Notes under the pieces: model-generated
What the model was told of the DNA's origin: nothing
The model's input: the letters and a program-made list of their open reading frames with translations, nothing else
The model's database searches: none
In this document: positions 48,267 to 56,324 of the stretch, one piece after another
How the letters are laid out: each line of letters opens with the position of its first letter
Position numbering within the stretch: position 1 is the stretch's first letter
Position numbers and translations under genes: made by a program
Assembly (NCBI RefSeq): GCF_013375935.1
Contig: NZ_CP056117.1
Coordinates: 930,001-994,000 of the forward strand
Direction of reading: 5' to 3'
Source of the DNA: Enterobacter cloacae
GTDB lineage: Bacteria > Pseudomonadota > Gammaproteobacteria > Enterobacterales > Enterobacteriaceae
DNA length: 64,000 bases

Positions 48267-48791
48267 TTAGTGCTTAACCCACACCAGCTGATCGACCCGG
48301 AAGCCCAGACTGCGTGCGGTATTCAGGTAGTCCTGTTTTACCGCATCCGGGATGGTCGGGGTGCGCGATAAAATCCACAGGTAGTCGCGGTTCGGGCCGC
48401 TGACTAGCGCATACTGGTACTTATCGTCCAGCCTGATCACGTTATAGCCGCCGTAGAACGGGCCGAAGAACGATACCTTCAGCGCGGCCGTGGTCGGCTC
48501 GCCGGTAAAGTAGGCTTTACCTTCGCTCTCGTTCCACTTGTTCTTCACCGGATCGTAGCCGCGGTTAAGCACGCTGATGCCGCCGTCGCTGCGCTTGCCG
48601 TAAGTCGCAGTGACCTGTTCCAGACCACGCTCGAAGCGGTTTTCCAGTCGGGCGACTTCATACCATTTGCCGAGATAGCGGCTGGCATCGAAGCCTGAGA
48701 TGGGCTGCACGCCTTTCGGCGGCGTGGGAGATTTACAGGCAACCAGCGTCAGCGCAATGGCGACACCGGTAACAACAGGCCATAGCCTCAT
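48267..48791 (-). CDS. blc: Outer-membrane lipoprotein Blc (bacterial lipocalin)
   Basis: A 174-aa lipoprotein with lipobox LVAC (Cys19) and the lipocalin signature GKWYEVARLENRFERGL (about 41-57), close to E. coli Blc. It binds fatty acids or lysophospholipids at the outer membrane and is typically expressed under envelope stress and stationary phase. It is convergent with the fimbrial operon, the stops separated by 2 bp. Confidence 0.96.
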   Translation of the reverse strand: MRLWPVVTGVAIALTLVACKSPTPPKGVQPISGFDASRYLGKWYEVARLENRFERGLEQVTATYGKRSDGGISVLNRGYDPVKNKWNESEGKAYFTGEPTTAALKVSFFGPFYGGYNVIRLDDKYQYALVSGPNRDYLWILSRTPTIPDAVKQDYLNTARSLGFRVDQLVWVKH

Positions 48792-48908
48792 GAGAGCTCC
48801 TTTCTTTTACGCGGTTGGAAGTTAAGTGTAGTGCACCGGTGAGGTGCTTCATCTCATCATCAAATATTCGTAGTATATTGAGATTATTCCTTCTCTTCGG
48901 ATGCAGAC

Positions 48909-49634
48909 ATGGCTTACTCCATCGGCGAATTCGCCAGACTCAGCGGCATCACCGCCACCACGCTGCGGGCGTGGCAGCGCCGCTATGGTTTACTCAAGCC
49001 AGAGCGCACGGACGGCGGCCATCGCCAGTACAGCGATGAGGACGTTCAGCAGGCGTTAAAAATCCTCGACTGGGTGAAAAAAGGCGTCCCCATCGGCCAG
49101 GTAAAATCGCTGCTGGAGCGCCCCGTCCCGCGTCGCGCCAACAACTGGCAAACCCTGCAACAGACCATGATGCAAAAATTGCAGGAGGGAAAAATCGAAT
49201 CCCTGCGTCAGATGATTTACGACGCCGGACGCGAATACCCTCGGCCGGAGCTGGTGGCTAACGTGCTGCGTCCGTTGCGCAGCCAGATATCAGCCAACGT
49301 CGCCGCCGCCATGACCCTGCGCGAGATCCTCGACGGGATTATCATCGCCTACACCTCGTTTTGCCTTGAGGGCGACAAAAAAGCGCCGGGCGATAACGTT
49401 CTCATCAGCGGCTGGTACCTCAACGACCCGTGTGAAATCTGGCTCGAAGCGTTAACGCGCACCGGCCAGGGCCACCGCATCGACATCCTGCCGGTTCCCC
49501 CTGCCGCGCTGGCGCCGGAAATTTTCCCGGATCGCAAATGGCTGCTGGTCACCAGCGGCAAACTCACCGCCGCGCGGAAAAAACAGGCCTCGCAGTGGCA
49601 ACAGCAGGTTTCCCTTGAGGTAATTATCCTCTGA
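48909..49634 (+). CDS. MerR-family regulator of the MlrA/BluR type
   Basis: A 241-aa protein. The N-terminal MerR helix-turn-helix (YSIGEFARLSGITATTLRAW, then QRRYGLLKPERTDGGHRQY) and the following coiled coil are as in MlrA and BluR, which control curli and biofilm genes. The C-terminal part (about 90-240) has the B12-binding-like fold of this branch without an evident cobalamin-binding DxHxxG motif. It is not the MlrA orthologue by remembered sequence. It may regulate neighbouring genes, for example those at 49736-51208. Confidence 0.82.
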   Translation: MAYSIGEFARLSGITATTLRAWQRRYGLLKPERTDGGHRQYSDEDVQQALKILDWVKKGVPIGQVKSLLERPVPRRANNWQTLQQTMMQKLQEGKIESLRQMIYDAGREYPRPELVANVLRPLRSQISANVAAAMTLREILDGIIIAYTSFCLEGDKKAPGDNVLISGWYLNDPCEIWLEALTRTGQGHRIDILPVPPAALAPEIFPDRKWLLVTSGKLTAARKKQASQWQQQVSLEVIIL

Positions 49635-49735
49635 TTATTTTCTGCTGTGGCAAACTTCACGAAAAGTTGAATATTTTTCCGCGCAGCGAGTGCTAACGTT
49701 TTCCTGTCACCCATTACACACAACAGGAAAACGCG

Positions 49736-50146
49736 ATGAAAAAAACACTCCCACTGCTGATGCTCTCCACCCTGGCCTTCGCCCCTGCCGCCTTCAGCGC
49801 CCCGGCAGGCACGCTCAGCGTGCACGTCCTTGACCAGCAAACCGGTATGCCGCCATCGGACGTTACCGTCACGCTTGAGAAGCAGCAGCAGGACAAGTGG
49901 ACCCCGATTGCCAGCGGTAAAACCGACCACGACGGGCGTATCAAATCACTCTATCCGCAGGATCGGGATATGGAGCCTGGCGTGTATAAAGTGACCTTCA
50001 AAACCGCCGATTACTTCCACGGTAAAAAGCTGGAAACGTTCTTCCCGGAAGTTCCGGTTCTGTTCACCGTGACGCGTACTAACGAAAAGCTGCACATCCC
50101 GCTTCTGCTCAGCCAGTACGGTTACTCGACCTACAAGGGAAGCTAA
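49736..50146 (+). CDS. hiuH: Periplasmic 5-hydroxyisourate hydrolase
   Basis: A 136-aa transthyretin-like enzyme with a signal peptide (1-21, ending AFSA). It hydrolyses 5-hydroxyisourate from urate oxidation. Catalytic motifs are visible: LSVHVLD with its His near residue 29, HDGR near residue 63, and the C-terminal tetrapeptide YKGS, a variant of the canonical YRGS. No other urate pathway genes are nearby. Confidence 0.92.
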   Translation: MKKTLPLLMLSTLAFAPAAFSAPAGTLSVHVLDQQTGMPPSDVTVTLEKQQQDKWTPIASGKTDHDGRIKSLYPQDRDMEPGVYKVTFKTADYFHGKKLETFFPEVPVLFTVTRTNEKLHIPLLLSQYGYSTYKGS

Positions 50147-50248
50147 TTGCCTTTGATTTTAAAGACTATTAAAAAATAATTCCGCCAATACTTGGACAAA
50201 TACTCATTGTTGTGTAACTTTTAGATATGAGATCGGGAGGTGCACACC

Positions 50249-51208
50249 ATGACAACAAAACCTGTGCTGGGTATTAGCGGATGTTTGACCGGCTCCGCCG
50301 TTCGCTTTGACGGCGGGCATAAGCGTATGGGCTTTGTAATGGACGAGCTGGCCCAGTGGGTCACTTTCCGGCCCGTTTGCCCCGAGATGGCCATCGGTCT
50401 GCCTACGCCTCGTCCGGCGCTGCGCCTGATCATGACCACTAGCGGCGAGACAGAAATGCGTTTTAGCAAAGCGCCGCACGATGACGTTACGCAGAAAATG
50501 GCCGACTTCACGCGCGATTATCTGCCAAAAATCGGCGATTTGTCCGGTTTTATCGTCTGTGCAAAATCACCGAGCTGCGGCATGGAGCGCGTGCGGCTGT
50601 ATGATGAAAACGGCAACCGGGGCCGCAAGGAGGGCGTCGGGCTGTTCACCGCCGCTCTCCTTGAATCCTGGCCGTGGCTGCCCGTAGAGGAGGATGGTCG
50701 ACTGCACGATCCGGTGCTGCGGGAAAACTTTGTTGAGCGCGTCTTCGCCCTCCACGAGCTGAACGTGCTGCGTAAAAATGGCCTGACGCGCCGCGCGCTG
50801 CTGGACTTCCACAGCCGCTATAAGCTTCAGCTTCTGGCGCATCATCAGGCAGGCTACCGTGAAATTGGCCCGTTTGTGGCATCGCTGCACGAGTGGGACG
50901 ATCTGGACGCGTTTTTCGTGGCGTATCGCGAAAAGCTGATGACGATCCTGAAAAAGCCCGCGTCGCGGAAAAATCACACTAACGTGCTGATGCACATTCA
51001 GGGCTATTTCCGTAACCAGCTGAACAGCCGCCAGCGCGGTGAGCTGCGTGACGTGATCCTGCACTACCGCGACGGACTGCTGCCGATCCTCGCGCCGCTG
51101 ACGCTGCTGAAACATTATCTGGCCGAATACCCTGACCGGTATCTGATGACGCAAAACTACTTTGATCCCTATCCTGATGATTTGGGTCTGCGTCTGGCCG
51201 TAACCTGA
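50249..51208 (+). CDS. DUF523-DUF1722 two-domain protein
   Basis: A 319-aa protein with DUF523 at the N-terminus (residues about 5-150, GISGCLTGSAVRFDGGHK, FIVCAKSPSCGMERV, with conserved cysteines) and DUF1722 (YbgA-like) at about 185-305 (DFHSRYKLQLLAHHQAGYREIG). The molecular function is unknown. In other proteobacteria such genes often lie with DNA photolyase and MerR-type light or B12 regulators; here a MerR-type gene is close but no photolyase is present. The ATG at 50249 has GGGAGG 8 bases upstream; GTG at 50240 is an alternative. Confidence 0.88.
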   Translation: MTTKPVLGISGCLTGSAVRFDGGHKRMGFVMDELAQWVTFRPVCPEMAIGLPTPRPALRLIMTTSGETEMRFSKAPHDDVTQKMADFTRDYLPKIGDLSGFIVCAKSPSCGMERVRLYDENGNRGRKEGVGLFTAALLESWPWLPVEEDGRLHDPVLRENFVERVFALHELNVLRKNGLTRRALLDFHSRYKLQLLAHHQAGYREIGPFVASLHEWDDLDAFFVAYREKLMTILKKPASRKNHTNVLMHIQGYFRNQLNSRQRGELRDVILHYRDGLLPILAPLTLLKHYLAEYPDRYLMTQNYFDPYPDDLGLRLAVT

Positions 51209-51264
51209 TAATAAAGAAGCGAAGGCCCCGTTGACCCACAGAGGCCCAAAGCCGTACCCCGTTT

Positions 51265-51292
51265 AGACGACACCTCATTGTCGTCTTTTTTT
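51265..51292 (+). terminator. Rho-independent terminator
   Basis: An 8-bp perfect stem AGACGACA/TGTCGTCT with a CCTCAT loop followed by seven T. It ends the DUF523-DUF1722 gene transcript 57 bp after its stop. Confidence 0.9.
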
Positions 51293-51352
51293 GCACTCCG
51301 CGCAAAACACTGTAACTATATACAGGTTAAGACAGCACCGCGGAGTAAACCA

Positions 51353-52441
51353 ATGATCAACACCCTGCATATTCAAAACTACCGCTCGATTCGCGACATG
51401 TCGCTGGAGCTGGAACAGCTCAACATTGTTTTCGGCCCCAACGGCACCGGGAAATCCAATATTTATAAGGCCATTTACCTGATGCACAGCGCGGCGCAGG
51501 GGCAATTTTCCCAGGCACTGGCGAACGAGGGGGGCATTTTGAAGGTGTTCTGGGCGGGTCAAACCCGTAGCGATCGGCTGCGGCGCATGAACCTGGCGGT
51601 GGAAACCGAAACCTATGAGTACGAACTCCAGGTCGGGTTTGTGGAAAAGCTGCCCTACCCCTCACAGTTTCAGCTCGATCCGGTGATCAAAGAGGAGTCT
51701 ATCTGGCTGAGCGGCCAGCACCGTCGCCCGTCGTCACAGCTGATGAAGCGCAGAAATCAGGCGGTCTTTCTCAATAACGTTCATCATGAAAAAGTGACCC
51801 ACAGCGGCACGCTGTATGAGAACGAATCGGTATTCGGGCAGCTCGGTGAACCGCACCTCTACCCGGAAGTGTCGCAGATGCGAGAGTCCCTGCGTAACTG
51901 GCGCTTTTATCATGAGTTTTCCGTCTCATCCGGCTCGGCGATCCGCGCGCCGCAGGTGGGCTTCCGCTCCCCGGTGCTGGCCAGCGACGGCGCGAACCTT
52001 GCCGCCGCGTTTCAGACCATTGTCGAAATCGGCGACGAACTGCTCCTGATGCGCATCCTCGACCAGGCCTTCCCCGGCTGTGTGTTTTACAGCGACAACA
52101 CCGGCGGACGCTTTCGCATGATGATGCAGCGCGAGGGCTTAAGCCGCCCGCTGGAACCGGCAGAGTTCTCCGACGGCACCCTGCGCTTCCTGTGCCTGGC
52201 GGTGGCGTTACTCAGCCCGCGGCCACCGGCCTTTATCGCCCTCAACGAGCCGGAAAACAGCCTGCACCCGCAGATGCTGCCCGCGCTGGCAAGCCTCATT
52301 GCCGAGGCCAGCCGCTACTCGCAGATCTGGCTCACCAGCCACTCGCCGCAGCTGGCACAGTTAATTGAAAAGCACCGGTCGTTTTCGCTGTATCAGCTGT
52401 CGATGGTGGAGGGCGAAACGCGGATGGAGCGGTTGGGGTAG
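51353..52441 (+). CDS. RecF/SMC-like AAA ATPase
   Basis: A 362-aa ABC-type ATPase: Walker A FGPNGTGKSNI (about 24-34), a central insertion without coiled coil, a signature-like FSDGTLRFLCLAV region near 282-294, Walker B FIALNEPENSLHP and LTSHSPQLAQL as the H-loop. The usual Asp of the DEPE in Walker B is Asn (NEPE). No TOPRIM nuclease domain follows, unlike OLD proteins, and no partner gene is adjacent, so its function is open (DNA repair or defence are possible). The ATG at 51353 has CGGAG upstream. Confidence 0.85.
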   Translation: MINTLHIQNYRSIRDMSLELEQLNIVFGPNGTGKSNIYKAIYLMHSAAQGQFSQALANEGGILKVFWAGQTRSDRLRRMNLAVETETYEYELQVGFVEKLPYPSQFQLDPVIKEESIWLSGQHRRPSSQLMKRRNQAVFLNNVHHEKVTHSGTLYENESVFGQLGEPHLYPEVSQMRESLRNWRFYHEFSVSSGSAIRAPQVGFRSPVLASDGANLAAAFQTIVEIGDELLLMRILDQAFPGCVFYSDNTGGRFRMMMQREGLSRPLEPAEFSDGTLRFLCLAVALLSPRPPAFIALNEPENSLHPQMLPALASLIAEASRYSQIWLTSHSPQLAQLIEKHRSFSLYQLSMVEGETRMERLG

Positions 52442-52469
52442 TTGCCAGGAGACGTTACATTGACCTGGC

Positions 52470-53423
52470 CTACAGGCGAGTGCGGAACGTCTTACGCCAC
52501 TCCGCCGGACTGACGCCAAAGCGCGCCTTAAACTGCTGCCGGTACGTCACCGCGGATAAAAACCCTACCTGCTCGGCGACGTTTTCGATGGGCAGATTGC
52601 CGGACTCCAGCAGGATCTGGCTGCGCCGCAGGCGCTCGGCGGTGAGCCAGTCGGCCACGCTCATCCCCGTGGCCTTGCTGAAATGGCGGGTCAGCGTCCG
52701 GCGGCTCATCGAGACGATTTCCGCCAGCGAATCCAGATTGTGCGGTTCGGCAATGTGCTGCTGGAGGTAGTCAATCAGACAGTTGATCCGCCCGTCGCGG
52801 GTATCCTTCGGCACCGGCTGCGCAATGAACTGCGCCTGCCCGCCCTCGCGGTGCGGCGGCACAATCATCCGGCGGGCAATCTGATTGGCGGCCACGCTGC
52901 CAAAGCGCTGGCGGATGATATACAAACAGCAGTCCAGCGCGGCGGCGGTACCCGCAGAGGTAATAATATTGCCGTCAGCAACATAGAGGGCGTTGATATC
53001 CAGCCGGACCTGCGGAAAGAGCGACTGAAACTGGCGTTCAAACTCCCAGTGGGCGGCGGCCCGCTTGCCATCAAGGATGCCCGTATAGCCCAGCACGAAC
53101 GCGCCCAGGCACAGCCCAACGATTTCCGCCCCGTTGTTTCGGGCCTGAATCAGGCTGTCGATCAAGGCCTGGGGCGGACGTTCAAAAACGTGCTGCCAGT
53201 AAGGCACCACCACGATATCCGCTTGCCCCAGGGCAGTAAAATCCTGCGTCGCATTCAGTGCAAAACCGTCATTTGAGGTCAACATGCCGGGTTTTTCGGC
53301 GCAGATTGTCACGTTAAAGCGCTTTTCACCCGACACCGTATCGCCGAACAGAATGCAGGGAACGGAGTAGTGGAACGGGCTAAACCCGTCCACCGCGACG
53401 ATAGCAACGTTGATGAGTGGCAT
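52470..53423 (-). CDS. GlxA/FtrA-type AraC-family regulator
   Basis: A 317-aa protein with a DJ-1/PfpI-like domain (about 5-185), here with the elbow cysteine present (IVGLCLGAFVLGY), and an AraC DNA-binding domain (about 215-315: LAEIVSMSRRTLTRHFSKATG, IENVAEQVGFLSAVTYRQQF). It is likely a sensor of a small metabolite. It reads in the same direction as the metallo-hydrolase gene upstream (25 bp gap), which it may regulate. Confidence 0.88.
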   Translation of the reverse strand: MPLINVAIVAVDGFSPFHYSVPCILFGDTVSGEKRFNVTICAEKPGMLTSNDGFALNATQDFTALGQADIVVVPYWQHVFERPPQALIDSLIQARNNGAEIVGLCLGAFVLGYTGILDGKRAAAHWEFERQFQSLFPQVRLDINALYVADGNIITSAGTAAALDCCLYIIRQRFGSVAANQIARRMIVPPHREGGQAQFIAQPVPKDTRDGRINCLIDYLQQHIAEPHNLDSLAEIVSMSRRTLTRHFSKATGMSVADWLTAERLRRSQILLESGNLPIENVAEQVGFLSAVTYRQQFKARFGVSPAEWRKTFRTRL

Positions 53424-53448
53424 CTGTCTCTCCTTTCCCTTCAGAGGC

Positions 53449-54228
53449 TCAGAATATAACGGTTTCGCCGTCCTGGGGAATGCTTACCGCGTCACCGATC
53501 TGATTGGCTTCAGCGTACTCACGCAGCGCGCGGCGGGTCAGCAGACAATGGTTAATGGCCTCCATATGGGTCGCCACAATTTTCGCCTGAGGCAGCAGGA
53601 AATGCACGTTAAGCAGGTCTTCCTGCCCCATGATGATCGGCCCAAAGCCGATGACGTGGGCATAACCGGCGTTGAGCACGACGACATCCGGCCGGTGCTT
53701 TTGCAGATCGGCCGCAACCTCATCGCGCCAGATCGTATCTCCGGCAATATAGAGCGTTTTTTCGTCGAGATGGCGTAATACCACTCCGCAGGCTTCGCCC
53801 AGCCGTTCCGCCAGTTCCGGAACGGCGTAGGCGCGATCGGTTCCGTGCTGGCCGCCGTGGGTTTTCGCTATGCGGATATCGCCAAACGACGTTTCATCGG
53901 TCATGACCGTCAGGTTGTTAAATCCCTGGCCGCGCAGCAGCGCGGCGTCGCTATCATTTTGCACGTAGATCGGCTTATCTTTGGCGATCAGCTCAACGGC
54001 GTGCCGATCCCAGTGATCGTCATGGGTATGGGTGACGATCACGGCGTCGGCATCCAGCAGCGTATGAACGTCGACCGGAAGCTCGACCATCGGGTTGCGA
54101 ATATCCGCGCGCGCCGTGCCGGGAAAGCCCGGATAAGCGCCCTTCGGGGCCAGCATCGGATCGATTAAAAAGCGTTTTCCCGCATAGGTAATCAGCTGGG
54201 TGGCATTGCGTATTTGGGTGATGTTCAT
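53449..54228 (-). CDS. Metallo-beta-lactamase-fold hydrolase
   Basis: A 259-aa protein of the UlaG-like branch: VTHTHDDHWD (HxHxDH metal ligands, about residues 65-74), TKHGGQHG region (about 123-129), YIAGDTIW with the bridging Asp and VATHMEAINH near 219-228. Substrate unknown; family members hydrolyse lactones, RNA or phosphodiesters. It forms a two-gene unit with the GlxA-type regulator. Confidence 0.88.
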   Translation of the reverse strand: MNITQIRNATQLITYAGKRFLIDPMLAPKGAYPGFPGTARADIRNPMVELPVDVHTLLDADAVIVTHTHDDHWDRHAVELIAKDKPIYVQNDSDAALLRGQGFNNLTVMTDETSFGDIRIAKTHGGQHGTDRAYAVPELAERLGEACGVVLRHLDEKTLYIAGDTIWRDEVAADLQKHRPDVVVLNAGYAHVIGFGPIIMGQEDLLNVHFLLPQAKIVATHMEAINHCLLTRRALREYAEANQIGDAVSIPQDGETVIF

Positions 54229-54317
54229 GGGCTATCCTCCGGTTGGTATGAGAAGGAGAATAGCCGCATGCTGTCGTTTAAAATGTGGGTTACAGGGCGA
54301 TGATCGATGAAATCGGG

Positions 54318-55568
54318 TCAATCGATAAACCGCTTGCGCACCCTTTCCAGCGGAGCAATCAGCAGGTTGATAAGCGGCTTACGATCGATAACGATATCGG
54401 CGTTAACCGTCATCCCGCCCATCAGCATGCGCTTTTTCTTGTCCGGATCGGTAAACCAGGAGGGAACGCGCACTTTGGCCAGGTAGTAGTTTTGCCCTTC
54501 CTGCAGCGGGATCAGCGCCGAATGGGCATCAATGTTTACCTCATAGAAATCGGACAGCGTTGCCTCCACCGATCCGTATTTGTCCACGGGCCAGGAGTCA
54601 AAGCGCAGCTTGACCTTATCGCCTTTCGCCACGCGCCCCACCCCCGTTGCCGGAACATAAAGGTACCCTTCCATCGTGGCCGCGGTATTTTTACGGATCA
54701 CCACCACCACCTCGCTGTTTTGCGTAATGGCCCGGCCGGGCGGGAAGTTAATCGCCACCACGTAGCCATCCGCAGGGGCAAGCATGGCCATGGTCGAACT
54801 GCCCCGGCTGGACAGGTTACGGTCGATTTCGCTGATGCGGTTTTTCACGTACAGCTGCTCCTCGCTCAGGGAGTCGATTTGCGACTGGGTGCTGTCGGTC
54901 AGGCTGGTTTTGCGCGCCTCAAGCTCAAGGATCGTGCTCTCCTCCAGCGTCAGGTTGAGCTGCGCGTTGAGCACATCGTTGTGGCTTTTATCGAGGTCCA
55001 CTTTAGAAACATAGCCCTTTCCGGAGACAGATTTCCACGCCTGGTAGGTGTCGGTGCTGTTTTTAAGCAGCGCGCGCAGCTTTTTCACCTTATCGCGGGA
55101 AACGGCTATCTGCCGGTCGGTAAGGCTCAGCTGCTGGGCCAGGTTTTTGCGGTACGACGCAATAGAATCCTCAATAGCCTGAATGCGCTGCTCGCTGCGC
55201 TTTTTCTCGGCTTCCATCTGCTGGCGGTCAAACTGCACCACCGAGCCCTGCTTGCCGCCGTAGTCCTGCGACACGGTGAACAGCGGATCGTTTTCCTTCA
55301 CGTACTGGCCCGGGCGCACGGCAAAATCAACCAGCGTACCGGACTCCCGGGCGCGCACTTCGACATCGCCCTGCGCCGGGATCAGCACACCGCGAGCCAG
55401 CGTGGTTTCCGAAAAATTAAAGACAATCGCAAAGACCAGCAGGCAGAGGAAAAAGGAGATGAACAGCGCCAGCACGGTTTTCAGCCGCGGCGCGTTGATG
55501 TGGTAACTTTTTGAGAAGTGGTGCGGGATCAGCGCCCGACGCTGTCGGCTTCGGTTTTTTAATTTCAC
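54318..55568 (-). CDS. HlyD-family adaptor of a type I bacteriocin exporter
   Basis: A 416-aa periplasmic adaptor: cytoplasmic tail, one membrane helix (about 31-53), a lipoyl-like half motif (RGVLIPAQGDVEVRARESGTL), a long coiled-coil hairpin (about 110-290), the second lipoyl half (LAPADGYVVAINFPPGR) and a beta-barrel domain. It would connect the C39 ABC exporter to an outer-membrane TolC-type channel, which is not encoded here. It resembles the adaptors of colicin V-type systems. It starts 6 bp after the 249-aa protein and is last in the operon. Confidence 0.88.
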   Translation of the reverse strand: MKLKNRSRQRRALIPHHFSKSYHINAPRLKTVLALFISFFLCLLVFAIVFNFSETTLARGVLIPAQGDVEVRARESGTLVDFAVRPGQYVKENDPLFTVSQDYGGKQGSVVQFDRQQMEAEKKRSEQRIQAIEDSIASYRKNLAQQLSLTDRQIAVSRDKVKKLRALLKNSTDTYQAWKSVSGKGYVSKVDLDKSHNDVLNAQLNLTLEESTILELEARKTSLTDSTQSQIDSLSEEQLYVKNRISEIDRNLSSRGSSTMAMLAPADGYVVAINFPPGRAITQNSEVVVVIRKNTAATMEGYLYVPATGVGRVAKGDKVKLRFDSWPVDKYGSVEATLSDFYEVNIDAHSALIPLQEGQNYYLAKVRVPSWFTDPDKKKRMLMGGMTVNADIVIDRKPLINLLIAPLERVRKRFID

Positions 55569-55574
55569 GATATG

Positions 55575-56324
55575 TCATCCATGATAAATCACTGAAAGAT
55601 CGTCCCAGGCACTCCAGAGCGTGGGGGTTTTGCGCAGCGCGTTTAGCGTGTCGGTGGCCGCCTGACGGTAATCCTCCGGCGCATACGCCTGGCTTTCCAG
55701 CGCAAATTCCGCCGAGTGCAGCGAGCAGACGGGCAGAAGCGTGCGGATACGGTAGCCATAGCGCGATAAAAAGCGCGTTGAGACATCCGTTAACCCTGCC
55801 TTTTGATCGCCCGCCTGAGTCATAAACAGCGGCACGTCCGGCAGGCGTTCGTCCATCAGCAGCACCGTCACCAGGCGATGGGGGGCGAAAAACGAACCGG
55901 CGCGCCGTTCTTCATGTGCCGCCATGAGCTTATGCAGCGCGGGGTGGCGGGTAATAAACTGAAAGCGTACATCCTCTGGCGCGGTGGCGAGCAGCGCATC
56001 CACGATCAGACCAAAGCCCGCCCAGCGCATCCCCAGAAGCAGGGTGCGGGGCGAGCTGTAGAACCCCTGCGCCTGCGTCCACCGCGCGACATAGGCGTGC
56101 AGATCGAAGCGGACGTTGCGCCGCCATAGCGCGGGCGGAAAGATCTGCTCCACGAAGTTAAAACCGCTCAGCTCATGGGCGTTCTGATGCAGGAAATCAG
56201 CCGGGACGTCGGCCTCCGGGCAGCGCATAAACTGGCTGTAGTTTTGGGCGATCCGGTTTGCCAGTAGGGTGCGCCCGGCCTGGCGCGCGCAGAGCCGGGC
56301 ATAGAGGCGCGGCAGAAACATCAT
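55575..56324 (-). CDS. Unrecognised protein in the bacteriocin export operon
   Basis: A 249-aa protein that I cannot assign. It has no signal peptide or obvious membrane helix; composition is arginine- and aromatic-rich, with a possible hydrophobic segment at LLLGMRWAGFGLIVDALLA (about 94-112). It overlaps the exporter end by 4 bp and precedes the HlyD-type gene by 6 bp, so it is part of the same transcript. It might modify the peptides before export, assist the exporter or give immunity; the sequence does not decide. Class IIb-type immunity proteins are normally small membrane proteins, which this is not. Confidence 0.7.
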   Translation of the reverse strand: MMFLPRLYARLCARQAGRTLLANRIAQNYSQFMRCPEADVPADFLHQNAHELSGFNFVEQIFPPALWRRNVRFDLHAYVARWTQAQGFYSSPRTLLLGMRWAGFGLIVDALLATAPEDVRFQFITRHPALHKLMAAHEERRAGSFFAPHRLVTVLLMDERLPDVPLFMTQAGDQKAGLTDVSTRFLSRYGYRIRTLLPVCSLHSAEFALESQAYAPEDYRQAATDTLNALRKTPTLWSAWDDLSVIYHG

